Positions 29,519-38,702 of a stretch of 64,000 nt of DNA are shown piece after piece; position 1 is the stretch's first letter; the number at the start of each line of letters is the position of its first letter. Source of the DNA: Methanogenium cariaci JCM 10550. GTDB taxonomy: Archaea; Halobacteriota; Methanomicrobia; Methanomicrobiales; Methanomicrobiaceae. Made by a program: the position numbers and the translations under genes. The notes beneath the pieces were generated by a model. That model was not told the origin of the DNA. It made no database searches and saw only the letters and a list, made by a program, of their open reading frames with translations. The stretch lies in NCBI RefSeq assembly GCF_001315945.1, contig NZ_BBBG01000002.1:157631-221630 (forward strand). The letters run 5' to 3'.

Positions 29519-29716
29519 ATGGTGCTTTCTTCTGACGCCCGCTGGGAGATCGTTGATCTCATTACCCGCAGGACTGTGACATATGGCACATATAAACAGA
29601 CCCTCGGTGATGTGCTGGGAGAACTGACGGTCAAACCGCTCACCGGTATACCGGTCGCGGTGGCGGCCCTCTTTGCCTTCTGGAGTATCTTCGGATCCTT
29701 TGCAGGCGCCTCGTGA
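29519..29716 (+). CDS. FeoB permease N-terminal piece (first helix), cassette 1
   Basis: A 65-residue ORF, MVLSSDARWEIVDLITRRTV, leading into YKQTLGDVLGELTVKPLTG and one membrane helix (IPVAVAALFAFWSIF), ending GSFAGAS-stop. In undivided FeoB this is the linker and TM1. The stop codon overlaps the GTG of the next ORF in the sequence tcgtga (frame -1). The overlap is conserved in cassette 2 and contains no G/C run. Either translational coupling or frameshifting would produce the rest of the permease. Confidence 0.85.
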   Translation: MVLSSDARWEIVDLITRRTVTYGTYKQTLGDVLGELTVKPLTGIPVAVAALFAFWSIFGSFAGAS

Positions 29717-30744
29717 CAGACGGGTTCATGGTGAAACTCTTCGATGCACACTGGCTGCCGTGGCTGCAGTCCATATGGCCGGATCCTGCAAGCTGGCATT
29801 ACTTTGTGTTTGTCGGAGACCCGCTGGCAGATAACTGCTTTGAAGCGTTTGGCGTGTTGACGTCGGGGGGGCTGTTTGTCTCCATTGGTGTGGTGCTTCC
29901 GGCGATTCTCATCTTCTATTTGATGATGACCGTTCTGGAGGATTCTGGATATCTCCCACGGCTTGCTGTCCTGGTTGATTCTGTCCTCCACCGGATCGGG
30001 CTGCACGGATACGCCATTGTGCCCGCCATTCTCGGTCTGGGATGCAATGTGCCGGCGGTGACTGCCACCCGTATCCTGGAGACGCGGAAACAGCGGTTCA
30101 TCATGATGTCCCTCCTTGCTATCTTTATCCCCTGTGGGGGGGCGCAGCTGGGTGTCATGCTGGAGGTCATCCCCCGATATGGTCGGTATGGTCTTCCTCT
30201 GTCTGATTGTGGGCTTTTGCCTCTTTGGATATATCTTAAACAAGGTGATTCCGGGAGAAAATCCCGAGATACTCGTGGATGTGCCACCCTACCACTGGCC
30301 GGTGAAGGAGAATGTGGCAAAGAAACTCCTGAACCGGACAAAGAGCTTCCTGAAAGAGGCTGTGCCCTTTGTGCTTTTCGGTGTGCTCCTTGTGAACCTT
30401 CTCTATCTGGGGGGGGAGTCATTCAGGCGCTTGCGGCCTTCTTTGAACCGCTCTTTGTCACATGGTTTGGCGTGCCCAAGGAGACCGTCGGGCCGCTCAT
30501 TGCAGCGTTCCTGAGAAAAGACCTCGCCATCGCACAACTGTCGGTCATCCCGATGACAGCATACCAGATGTTTGCGTCAGTGGTGCTCATCTCCATCTAC
30601 TTCCCCCCCTGTGTGGCCACCTTTGTGGTGATGTTGCGGGAGGGGTGGAAAGAACTCTGTGCGGCTCTCGCCGTGCTCCTTGTCGTCGTATTTGCATACG
30701 GCGGCCTCATACACGCCATCGGCATCCTTCTGGGAGTGGCCTAA
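29713..30744 (+). CDS. FeoB permease main part, cassette 1, frame broken
   Basis: Starts GTG at 29713 as VTDGFMVKLFDAHWLPWLQ. Gate domain 1 carries LEDSGYLPRLAVL, GLGCNVPAVTATRILE and IPCG, and the second half carries GVPKETVGPLIAAFLRKDLA and CVATFVVMLREGWKEL. These are the two FeoB gates with the conserved CN-V-P motif and Cys residues. Two frame changes near 30137 (G7 run) and 30415 (G7 run) interrupt it. Read through, the protein is about 340 residues. It imports Fe2+ across the membrane together with the GTPase. Confidence 0.9.
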   Translation: MTDGFMVKLFDAHWLPWLQSIWPDPASWHYFVFVGDPLADNCFEAFGVLTSGGLFVSIGVVLPAILIFYLMMTVLEDSGYLPRLAVLVDSVLHRIGLHGYAIVPAILGLGCNVPAVTATRILETRKQRFIMMSLLAIFIPCGGAQLGVMLEVIPRYGRYGLPLSDCGLLPLWIYLKQGDSGRKSRDTRGCATLPLAGEGECGKETPEPDKELPERGCALCAFRCAPCEPSLSGGGVIQALAAFFEPLFVTWFGVPKETVGPLIAAFLRKDLAIAQLSVIPMTAYQMFASVVLISIYFPPCVATFVVMLREGWKELCAALAVLLVVVFAYGGLIHAIGILLGVA

Positions 30745-30745
30745 T

Positions 30746-31219
30746 ATGGAACAGAAAAACAGTATATCAGGTATTTACATCGGACTGCTTGGCCTTGTGA
30801 CACTGGCATGTGGCCTTGCGGACATCTTCGTCTGGGCCGGCATCACTTCCGGATTCCAGGTTGGCATTCTCGAAATTGCGGGGGGGGATGACTTCTTCCG
30901 CTGGGCATGGGGGGGCGGCTTTATTATGGTCTGTGCCGGCCTCTTCATGCTTGCGGGCAGCAGAAATGCTCTTTCCCTTCAGCAGTTTGGGAAAGTGACT
31001 CTGGGAGCAGTCCTCGTCTGGGTCATCGGAGGTACAGATATCTTTGCACGACTCTGTGAGAATATTCCTGCAGGGGGGGAAGAGGCACCGGAGTTTTTTA
31101 ACTCCTTCTCCGGATTTATTGGTGGGTTCGCCCCGCCGTATCCGCCTGCCGTGATTCTCCTGCCATTTACGCTGGTCATCCTCTACCTGCTGTATATGCG
31201 GGCCTATGATACGGATTAA
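30746..31219 (+). CDS. Small four-helix membrane protein linked to feo, cassette 1
   Basis: About 157 residues with four predicted helices: YIGLLGLVTLACGLADIFVW, FIMVCAGLFMLAG, LGAVLVWVIGGTDIFARL and AVILLPFTLVILYLLYM. A conserved DDFFRWAWGGGF precedes helix 2, and FFNSFSGF with PPYPPA precedes helix 4. I do not recognise the family. It begins one base after the FeoB permease stop and recurs at the same place in cassette 2, so it probably assists Feo uptake or its regulation. Confidence 0.75.
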   Translation: MEQKNSISGIYIGLLGLVTLACGLADIFVWAGITSGFQVGILEIAGGDDFFRWAWGGGFIMVCAGLFMLAGSRNALSLQQFGKVTLGAVLVWVIGGTDIFARLCENIPAGGEEAPEFFNSFSGFIGGFAPPYPPAVILLPFTLVILYLLYMRAYDTD

Positions 31220-31270
31220 CCAGGTGTGTCACCAACACACGATATTTTTTAAACCGGTTATGTGGTAGAA

Positions 31271-31720
31271 ATGGAGGATGGACATATTGCAAAACACCTC
31301 AGCAGAAAGGCTGAGGATTATCTGGAAGCAATTCTCAATGTCACGCTTGAGAAGGGATATGCCCGGACAAAGGACGTGGCGCATGAGCTGGGGCTCAGCC
31401 CCCCCTCAAGCGTTGTCGAGATGTTCCGGAAGCTTGACGCTATGCACCTCGTCTGTTACCGGCGGTATGAGGGGGGGGTGGTCTTTCTTCCGGAAGGACG
31501 GCAGATTGCAGAGACGATTAAGTACCGTCATGACACGCTGAAGAAATTTTTATTGCTCATCGCGGTGCCGGAGGATATTGCTGATGCGGATGCCTGTTTC
31601 ATGGAGCATGAACTGCATCCTGAGACTGTGCGCCGGATACACCATTTTATTGATTGTATGGAGGAAAATCCTTCATTTCGCCAGCAGATTCAGCATCGTC
31701 AGGATCTCTCTGTTCGCTGA
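31271..31720 (+). CDS. DtxR/MntR-type iron-dependent regulator, cassette 1
   Basis: About 149 residues. Winged helix in KAEDYLEAILNVTLEKGYARTKDVA followed by SSVVEMFRKLD and YEGVVFLPEGRQIA, then the metal-binding dimerisation part KFLLLIAVPEDIADADACFMEH with Cys and E-x-x-H ligands, and ELHPETVRRIHHFIDCM. Expected to repress feo when Fe2+ (or Mn2+) is plentiful. ATG 31271 is chosen by alignment with the cassette-2 copy at 36076. An AT-rich element (gatattttttaaacc, about 31241) may give it its own promoter. Confidence 0.9.
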   Translation: MEDGHIAKHLSRKAEDYLEAILNVTLEKGYARTKDVAHELGLSPPSSVVEMFRKLDAMHLVCYRRYEGGVVFLPEGRQIAETIKYRHDTLKKFLLLIAVPEDIADADACFMEHELHPETVRRIHHFIDCMEENPSFRQQIQHRQDLSVR

Positions 31721-31866
31721 GCGGTGAAAATAGATCATCGGGATGTGTGGAATGGTATGGATTGTGAAAAAGATATTTTTGTTTTTATTGTATCGAGTGC
31801 CTGAAATACCCGTTTCATACCTATTTTGTCAAAATAGAGTGCCGGAGTTCACTTGGAAGTCCGTTC

Positions 31867-32208
31867 TCAGTGCGTCCACTCGATGATTTTAATATCCGGG
31901 CCGACTGCTTGATGACGGCGTCCCGCATGTTTGCATAATGTGGGCAGGGATAGCCAATGGGGTTGCCCTTTGAGATGCAGGACGCAAAGACAATCGCCTC
32001 GGCACCCCCCCGTTCGACAAGCATCTTTGCACGTGGGATGGCCCGCTTTCCCGGGCAGCCGCCACAGGTGATAAAACCAACGATATTGACGGGGGCCTGT
32101 CTCTGCAAAGGCGCCTTTTCCTTCTGCTGTTACTTTAAAGTCTGTTGTCCCCGGGCAGATATCTTCTGTCATGAGGCAGCGGATGATGCCTACGTTCATA
32201 GTAATCAT
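31867..32208 (-). CDS. CGGC-domain protein
   Basis: About 113 residues once two frames are joined near 32090. It shows NVGIIRCLMTEDICPGTTDF, IVGFITCGGCPGKRAIPRAKML, ERGGAEAIVFASCISKG, IGYPCPHYANM and ends IKIIEWTH. The CGGC plus two further conserved Cys-containing motifs are typical of the domain, presumed metal or redox binding. It lies between the two feo cassettes on the opposite strand. Start 32208 or 32199. Confidence 0.87.
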   Translation of the reverse strand: MITMNVGIIRCLMTEDICPGTTDFKVTAEGKGAFAETGPRQYRWFYHLWRLPGKAGHPTCKDACRTGGCRGDCLCVLHLKGQPHWLSLPTLCKHAGRRHQAVGPDIKIIEWTH

Positions 32209-33186
32209 GGAATCTGGGCGGCTTGCCTGCTTAAATATATGGGGGCACATATCAGACGGAGATCATGACCGCTGACTTTGATGATCTTCGGAAATGATGG
32301 CAATATCCGAACACTATTTGTAATCCAACCAATATCAGAGATTTTTGCGGGCAGAGTACATCTCTACCGAAGGGCATATACTGTGGTATGATACGAACGA
32401 TATCAACCAGCATTCCGAGACGATATCAGAACAGTTGTTCACCGGTTAGCCGGGGGGGGAGACAGTGGTAAGATGAGTTGCCGAAGTGGTATACGGGGGG
32501 GAATTTCATCACCTGACCATCTACCTGATATTCTGCAGGGGGGGTTGCTCTTTCCTGTTTCCTCTGAGATCCATGCACGAACCCGTGCTGAAATCTCTGT
32601 GAAAGAGTGTCCTCTGTCGGTGCGGGTATGAACGCCGGTATTTGCATGGCTGCCCCTGGTCTCCTCTGTAAGAGAGTGCACAAGACAATTCCGGGGGGGT
32701 TTTCCTCTTCAGACGGAGGTGGAAGTATGTGACCTGATGTCCAGCTGCAAAGGGAGCACTGTTCGGGCACGTGCCCCCGTGGACGGCACCATGGAATTTT
32801 GTTCCAAATAATTTCCACACCTATGCACACACGTATACACGCCCATATCATACCTTGAATGCTCTGTAAATACCAGGGTATTTGAATAATCCTTTCGCAT
32901 AACATACCTTCACACCCGGAGGTTCTCCTGGCTGGCCTCGTATGCATATCATATGTATCTGTGGCGTACTGGCCGGGTCAATATCGTTTATATTCTGGGG
33001 AATTCCCCTGTTTTTGGTAAATATTTTCTTCTGCGATGGTTTCCTGTTGTGTGCGCTATGGGGGGGGAGTATGTTTCGGTTTTCCAAATCATTTCCGAAT
33101 CAATTACGCATTCCAGGAATAATCCGAAATTCTTTCGGCCCCCCCTCTTGATACCGACCGAATTGCAGAGAATATATCAGACAATT
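32209..33186. other. Intergenic between feo cassettes, no gene assigned
   Basis: Nearly 1 kb with several heptamers and no recognised family. A 40-codon frame at about 32330-32447 (contains RAEYISTEGHILWYDTND) looks protein-like but has no start and may be a remnant. The part before 33187 is AT-rich and probably holds the promoter of cassette 2. Confidence 0.4.
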
Positions 33187-33413
33187 ATGATCCTGAATGA
33201 GTTGCATCCCGGTGAGCGCGGACGTGTCATAGGGATAGAGGGCGGACATCGTCTCCAACAAAAACTTGCCTGCGGGGGGGTGTTGCGGAAGGGTGTACGC
33301 TTACCATGGTATCATCATCGTGCGGGCCGGTGGCAGTGGAAGTGAGGGGGGGTAGTACACTGGCCCTCGGCCGCTGTATGGCCCGACAGATACAGGTTGT
33401 GAAGGTGGACTGA
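33187..33413 (+). CDS. feoA: Additional FeoA-domain protein heading cassette 2, frame broken
   Basis: MILNELHPGERGRVIGIEGG, HRLQQKLACMGLREG-like (broken at a G7 run near 33273), LTMVSSSCGPVAVEV and STLALGRCMARQIQVVKVD reveal a typical FeoA of about 75 residues. Breaks lie near 33273, 33290 and 33343. Its TGA overlaps the ATG of the next feoA (TGATG at 33411-33415). Cassette 1 has no counterpart. Confidence 0.82.
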
Positions 33414-33646
33414 TGCGGGTCAAACTCTCAGATTTGTCTTTTGACACAACAGCAGTCGTCCGGGAAATTCAGACCCCTGCACATGACCTGAACTGTATGG
33501 GACTCCGGGTAGGTAAGGAACTAAAAATGGTCACCAAACAGCCCATCAAAGGCCCGGTGGTTGTACTTATTGGTGAGCTGGAAATAGCCATGGGTCTTGA
33601 GACGGCTGAACTGATCGTGGTTGAGACCGGGGGGGCTGATGCATGA
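33413..33646 (+). CDS. feoA: FeoA-domain protein, cassette 2
   Basis: 77 residues, MRVKLSDLSFDTTAVVREIQ then LNCMGLRVGKELKMVTKQ and GPVVVLIGELEIAMGL. It is clearly paralogous to the gene at 28646. It overlaps the preceding feoA (TGATG) and its own TGA overlaps the ATG of the FeoB GTPase gene (ATGA), so translation of the series is coupled. Confidence 0.92.
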   Translation: MRVKLSDLSFDTTAVVREIQTPAHDLNCMGLRVGKELKMVTKQPIKGPVVVLIGELEIAMGLETAELIVVETGGADA

Positions 33647-34290
33647 CCGGGGGGGGAGAACAGAGGGGGGGGTGCAGTTCCTCCGAAGGAAGGGACTACA
33701 GTCCTGATGCTTGGCAACCCGAATGTCGGCAAGAGTGCACTTTTTAACCGGATCACGGGTGCCGATGCTGTGGTATCGAACTATCCCGGCACAACGGTTG
33801 ACTTTACCCGTGGCACTTTTATCGAAGGTGGCCATACCTATACCATCATCGATGTGCCCGGCACCTATTCCCTTGAACCACGGGACGCGGCCGAAGAAGT
33901 GGCTGTCAGGATGCTCCGTGACTATCCGGATGCAACCGTGATGATCGTGCTTGACGCAACCAAGACTGACCGGGGGGGCCTTTACATCGCTCTTGAGGTG
34001 ATGGAACGGGGGGGGTGCCCTGTATTATCGCGGTCAATATGATGGACGCCGCTCATGAAAAGAAGATCACGGTCGACGTCGCCGCACTCCAGCGTATTCT
34101 GGGTGTGCCGGTGGTCTCGACGACGGCGACCAGCGGGGGGGAAGGGGGGGTTCGTCACCTCGCAGAGCAGATCCGAAAAGCGCAGGTTGCTGATCTTGAG
34201 GCCATCGCACAGCGCCTGCGGGGGGGTGAAGAGCCACAGAGAGAACCGCTCCGCGCCTGTGGTGGTTGTGGCGGATGTGGGAAGTGCTGA
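33643..34290 (+). CDS. feoB: FeoB GTPase domain as a separate protein, cassette 2, frame broken
   Basis: P-loop GNPNVGKSALFNRITGA, PGTTVDFTRGTF, DVPGTYSLEPRD, VNMMDAAHEK, closely matching cassette 1. Frames break at heptamers in the first 30 codons (33648-33672) and at a G8 run near 34009, where cassette 1 has cggggcatg. The C-terminal tail CGGCGGCGKC ends TGC TGA, and the next ORF starts ATG immediately and in frame. Confidence 0.92.
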
Positions 34291-34488
34291 ATGGTCATAT
34301 CTTCTGATTCCCGCTGGGAGATGGTGGATGCCATCACCCGACAGACGATCACCTATGGTACCTACAAACAGACGCTGAAGGATGTGCTGGGTGATCTGAC
34401 CGTCAAACCGCTCACCGGGATACCGGTGGCAGTGGCGGCACTCTATGCGTTCTGGAGTATCTTCACCTCGTTTGCGGGCACCTCGTGA
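34291..34488 (+). CDS. FeoB permease N-terminal piece (first helix), cassette 2
   Basis: 65 residues, same length as its cassette-1 paralogue: MVISSDSRWEMVDAITRQT, KQTLKDVLGDLTVKPLTG, helix IPVAVAALYAFWSIF, ending FAGTS-stop. The stop overlaps the GTG of the following ORF by four bases (GTGA). The preceding GTPase stop is directly adjacent and in frame. Confidence 0.87.
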   Translation: MVISSDSRWEMVDAITRQTITYGTYKQTLKDVLGDLTVKPLTGIPVAVAALYAFWSIFTSFAGTS

Positions 34489-35521
34489 CCGACGGGTTCA
34501 TGGTGAAGATATTCGACGGCTACTGGCTGCCGTGGCTGCAGTCGGTCTGGCCGGATCCCACGAGCTGGCACTACTTCCTCTTTGTGGGGGGGAACCCCGC
34601 AGCAGACACCTGTTTTGAGGCATTCGGGATGCTCACATCAGGTCTCTTTGTCTCGATCGGTGTGGTGCTTCCTGCGGTTTTTATCTTCTATCTGATGATG
34701 ACCATCCTGGAAGACTCCGGATATCTGCCCCCCCGGCTTGCCGTTCTCATGGACTCGGTGCTCCATCGTATCGGGCTGCACGGCTATGCGATTGTGCCCA
34801 CCATTCTCGGCTTGGGGTGCAATGTGCCGGCGGTGACTGCCACCCGTATTCTGGAGACCAAAAAACAACGGTTCATCATGATGACCCTGATTGCCCTCTT
34901 CATTCCCTGCGGGGGCGCAGCTGGGTATCATGATGAGTGTGCTGCCCGGCAACCTGATGGGAGTGGTGATGCTCTGCCTTGTTATCGGCTTTGGCATCTT
35001 TGGGTTTGTCTTAAACAAGGTGATCCCGGGGGGGAGAATCCTGAGATCCTCGTGGATGTACCCCCCCTCTACCACTGGCCGGTGAAGGAGTATGTGGCAA
35101 AGAAACTCTGGAACCGGACCAAAGGCTTCCTGAAAGAGGCAGTGCCCTTTGTGCTCTTCGGTGTGCTGGTGGTAAACCTTCTCTACCTCGGGGGGGCGTG
35201 ATTCAGGCACTGGCGAACCTCCTGGAACCGATCTTTGTCATCTGGTTCGGCGTTCCCAAAGAGACCGTCGGGCCGCTCATTGCGGCATTCCTGAGAAAAG
35301 ATCTGGCAATCGCACAGCTCACAACCATCCCGATGACCACCTACCAGATGGTCGCTTCGGTGGTTTTGGTGACGATTTACTTCCCGTGTGTGGCCACCTT
35401 TGTGGTCATGCTCCGTGAGGGCTGGAAAGAGCTGTGTGCGGCCATTGCCGTGCTCTTTGTGGTCGTATTCATCTATGGCGGTATCATTCACGCCGTCGGT
35501 ATCCTGTTGGGAGTCGCATAA
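34485..35521 (+). CDS. FeoB permease main part, cassette 2, frame broken
   Basis: VTDGFMVKIFDGYWLPWLQS start, then LEDSGYL, GLGCNVPAVTATRILE, IPCG, LVIGFGIFGFVLNKVIPG, FLKEAVPFVLFGVLVVNLLYLG, and GVPKETVGPLIAAFLRKDLA with CVATFVVMLREGWKEL. Breaks lie near 34912, 35030 (G7), 35060 (C7) and 35193 (G7). Ends with the same GILLGVA as cassette 1. Imports Fe2+. Confidence 0.9.
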
Positions 35522-35522
35522 C

Positions 35523-36001
35523 ATGGAACAAAATGTTCAGAAAATCACGCCCGTTGGCGTCTATATCGGTCTGCTTGGTCTTGTGATCCTTGCGTTCGGC
35601 CTCGCAGACATCTTCGTCTGGGCCGGTGCCAGTCCCGGTTTACAGGCAGGTATCCTTGGAATCGCAGGTGATGACTTCTTCCGATGGGCATGGGGGGGCG
35701 GGTTTATTATGGTCTGTGCCGGCCTCTTCATGCTCAGTGGCTGCACCCGGGTGACTACATTGCAGCAGTCTGCAAAGGTGGTTTTGGTGGAGTCCTTGTC
35801 TGGATTATAGCGGGAACGGATCTCTTTGCCCTGCTCTGTGCGGCAATTCCCGCAGATGCCTCATCTCCGTCATTCTTCAACTCCTTCTCCGGCTTTCTGG
35901 CCACGTTTGCCCCCCCACCCTATACACCAGCCATGCTTCTCCTGCCATTCACACTGGGTATCCTGTATTTGATCCATGTCCGGGATACTGATGATGCCTG
36001 A
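35523..36001 (+). CDS. Small four-helix membrane protein linked to feo, cassette 2
   Basis: Paralogue of the gene at 30746, about 158 residues, starting ATG one base after the permease stop. Conserved elements: VYIGLLGLVILAFGLADIFV, DDFFRWAWGGGFIMVCAGL, GVLVWIIAGTDLFALL, FFNSFSGF and LLLPFTLGILYLI. One frame change lies near 35790. Family unknown. Confidence 0.75.
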
Positions 36002-36075
36002 CAGACCCGGATACCGGATTGCCCGGGTCACCTATTTTATCATCTTTTGCAGATGAGTACCTGTGCAGGAATAGT

Positions 36076-36525
36076 ATGGAGGAAGGATACATTGCAAAAC
36101 ACCTCAGCAGAAAGGCTGAGGATTATCTTGAAGCGATCCTCAATGTCACCCTTGAGAAAGGCTATGCCCGGACGAAGGATGTTGCTGACCAGCTGGGCTC
36201 AGCCCCCTCCAGTGTAGTTGAGATGTTCCGGAAGCTGGACAGTCTGGGCCTTGTTGAATACCGGCGGTATGAAGGAGTGGTCTTTCGGCCCGAGGGACGG
36301 AAGATTGCCGAAGTGATCAAGTACCGCCACGATACCCTGAAGAAATTTTTACTGTTGATAGGCGTGCCTGACAAAGTGGCTGAGCAGGATGCCTGTTTTA
36401 TGGAACATGAGCTTAACCCTGAGACGGTGCGCCGTATCCGGCTCTTTCTTGAAGCCATGGATGACGACTCCTCCTTCCGTCAGCAGATCCAGCAGGAAAT
36501 TTCCCGGCGGATTTTGGACAAATAA
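36076..36525 (+). CDS. DtxR/MntR-type iron-dependent regulator, cassette 2
   Basis: 149 residues, intact. Same winged-helix and metal-binding segments as the copy at 31271 (KAEDYLEAIL, SSVVEMFRKLD, ACFMEHELNPETVRR). At places where cassette 1 has G7 or C7 runs this gene has short runs (SAPSSV against SPPSSV; YEGVVF against YEGGVVF). Start ATG 36076 follows gcaggaat weakly. Confidence 0.92.
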   Translation: MEEGYIAKHLSRKAEDYLEAILNVTLEKGYARTKDVADQLGSAPSSVVEMFRKLDSLGLVEYRRYEGVVFRPEGRKIAEVIKYRHDTLKKFLLLIGVPDKVAEQDACFMEHELNPETVRRIRLFLEAMDDDSSFRQQIQQEISRRILDK

Positions 36526-36635
36526 CCGTTTTTTTGGTAAAATTCCTCTTTTCAGGCCCGGATGCCGGTGGAGGTGCGGAGGTGACTGCCGGTTTTGTTC
36601 CGGGGGGGAGGTATCCCTGCACCCCCCCTTGCATT

Positions 36636-36665
36636 GTAACAGAGCTTAGGTTAATGCTCTGTTAC
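36636..36665. promoter_or_regulatory. Perfect 10-bp inverted repeat before the radical SAM gene
   Basis: Arms gtaacagagc and gctctgttac separated by ten bases, ending 20 bases before ATG 36686. It could be an operator for the radical SAM gene or a stem that ends the DtxR transcript. No T-run follows. Confidence 0.5.
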
Positions 36666-36685
36666 CTGCTACTTCACTTTCAGTT

Positions 36686-37641
36686 ATGGGATATCAGTAT
36701 CTCTTCGGCCCCCCCGTGCCGTCACGTCGGCTGGGGGGGTCTCGCTCGGCATTGACCTTGTGCCCCCCCACAAGACCTGCAGTTACAACTGCATCTACTG
36801 TGAGTGCGGAAAGACAACCTGCCTCACGACGGAACGAACCGAATTCTACCCAACGGATGCCATCATCCGTGAGATTGATGATTACCTTTCAACCGGTCCT
36901 CAACTTGATTTTATCACCTTTTCCGGTTCCGGGGGGGAGCCAACGCTCCACTCCGGCATTGGCAGGATTGCCCGCCACATACGGGAGACGTTCCCAGACT
37001 ACCGGATGGCGCTGCTCACGAATGGCAGCCTCTTCAATGATCCGGAGGTGCGTGCGGAGGCGGCCGATGTGCATGTTATCGTGCCATCTCTGGACGCGGT
37101 ATCGGAATCTGTTTTTGAAAAAATAGATCGGCCTTGTGCGTCCATCACGGCAGCAGACGTTGTTTCAGGTCTGGTCTCTCTCAGAAAGGAGTTCACCGGT
37201 GAAATCTGGTTGGAGATCTTCATCATCCCCCCCGGCCTGAATGACACGGATGAGGAGTTGCTCTTCCTGCGGGATGCGATTGCAGAGATTCGCCCCGACC
37301 GGGTGCAGCTGAATGCACTGGACCGGCCGGGCATCGCAGACTGGATCACCGTCCCCACCGTTGAGGAGATGGACCGGATTGCTGCCTCACTCGGATTTCC
37401 CGGAGTGGAAGTGGTGGAGGGACTTCCTTCCCGCTCAGATATTGCCTCGTTCTCACAGGATGTACGTGAGTCCATACTTGGGACCATCCGGAGGCGGCCG
37501 TGCACGATGGATGACCTCGGCCGGATACTGGGGGCTGCACCCGAACGAGATTCGCAAATACACGGATACGCTCATCGCAGATGGGCAGATTGGGGGGAGA
37601 AAAAGGAAGATCGTGGCACGTTCTTTGTCGCTCTCTCCTGA
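36686..37641 (+). CDS. Radical SAM protein, frame broken
   Basis: MGYQYLFGPVPSRRLG start (a C7 run adds one Pro), then the cluster motif KTCSYNCIYCECG (C-x3-C-x2-C), FITFSGSGEPTLH, RMALLTNGSLF, VHVIVPSLDAV, EIFIIPGLNDTDEE and VQLNALDRPG. This is the COG0731-like radical SAM branch, function not established. Frames break near 36735, 37530 and 37592. The ending EKKEDRGTFFVALS at 37641 is preferred because it restores the first frame across a G6 run. A C-terminal winged-helix-like segment precedes it. The 10-bp inverted repeat lies just upstream. Confidence 0.87.
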
Positions 37642-37784
37642 GTGGTCTCTTCGCAGGCCACGTGCAGCCCGGACAAAAGACATGGTGATACAGCTGATGA
37701 CTCTGGACGTATACCTGCAGGCAGATTCGAAGTCAGAGTAAGATTTATCCAATCATTCCGCCATTCATCTGTTGTGATCTGATA

Positions 37785-38134
37785 ATGGCCCGATACCAGT
37801 TTCCTTTGACTGTTCTTCTCTGTCTCGTTGCAGTTGCCGTTCTTGCATGCGGCTGCACCGACGGGGGGACAGATAATCCTGATGCCGTGAGCGGCACCGG
37901 AACCGTAGTGTATAATGACCTTGAGGGTGGATTCTACGGGATTGTCACCGATGACGGCACCCGGTACCTCCCATCAACATGCCGGATGAGTTTAAACAGG
38001 ACAAACTCCCGGTCACCTTTACGGGAATCGTGCAGAAAGATGTGGTCACCATCCAGCAATGGGGCACGCCCCCCCTTGAGCTGAGCGAGATCTCATCCGG
38101 TGATCAGGTGGTGAAGATAGAATCCACTGTTTGA
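37785..38134 (+). CDS. Small lipoprotein with OB-like domain
   Basis: About 115 residues. Signal peptide with hydrophobic LTVLLCLVAVAVLA and a lipobox ending in G-C before TDGGTDN. The rest reads GTVVYNDLEGGFYGIVTDDG, then after a frame change near 37972 DEFKQDKLPVTFTGIVQKD and PLELSEISSGDQVVKIEST. This resembles small archaeal lipoproteins with an OB-like fold. Anchored outside the membrane by lipid at Cys. Function unknown. Confidence 0.75.
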
Positions 38135-38290
38135 ACTGCCCTTCTCCCCCCCCACTCCTGATCTTTCTCCAGCATATGAAAAGAGACATTCATAGCCCAC
38201 AAATCCGTATTGTTCCCTATCCCCCCCGGGATGTCAATCTGACAATTGAATTTATCACCATATACACAAATAGGGGCAGTGGTGAGACCC

Positions 38291-38702
38291 ATGACAGCAC
38301 TCACAGAAGAGATGAAAGCCGCCTTTGCGACGATGAAGGCATTTCCGGTTGCCACCGCCTCAAAGAACGGATGGCCGAACGTTGTGCCCATAGGATTTGT
38401 AGAGCTCGTTGATGACGAGACGATCTGGATTGCGGACAATTTTATGAAAAAGACGCTTGCAAATATCCGGGAGAATCCGAAAGTCTCCATCTATGTCTGG
38501 GGGGGCCGGATACAAAGGGCTGTTTCCAGATCAAAGGCGATGTCAGACTGAAGACGTTCGGTGCGGATTTTGAAAAGATGCAGCAGATTGTCTGGGCAAA
38601 GATGGCGAAGGCACCTGCAAAGGGGGGGCTTATGATCGTAAAAATTCGTGAAGTGTTCCAGTGTGCCCCCCCGGTCCGGGTGCTGGGGAAAAACTTCTCT
38701 GA
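38291..38702 (+). CDS. Pyridoxamine 5'-phosphate oxidase family (FMN-binding split-barrel) protein
   Basis: About 135 residues: FPVATASKNGWPNVVPIGFV, DETIWIADNFMKKTLANI and NPKVSIYVWG, then QIKGDVRLKTFGADF, APAKGLMIVKI and a Cys-containing end VFQCAPGPGAGEKLL. Archaeal members of this PNPOx-like family bind FMN or F420. The actual cofactor is unknown. Breaks lie at G7/C7 runs near 38502, 38625 and 38670. The end at 38702 is preferred over the longer open frame because it restores a family-like tail. Confidence 0.83.

Noticed and set aside
32330..32447. 40-codon protein-like frame between the feo cassettes
   Set aside because: No start codon in frame and no recognised family. Could be a decayed gene but cannot be supported.
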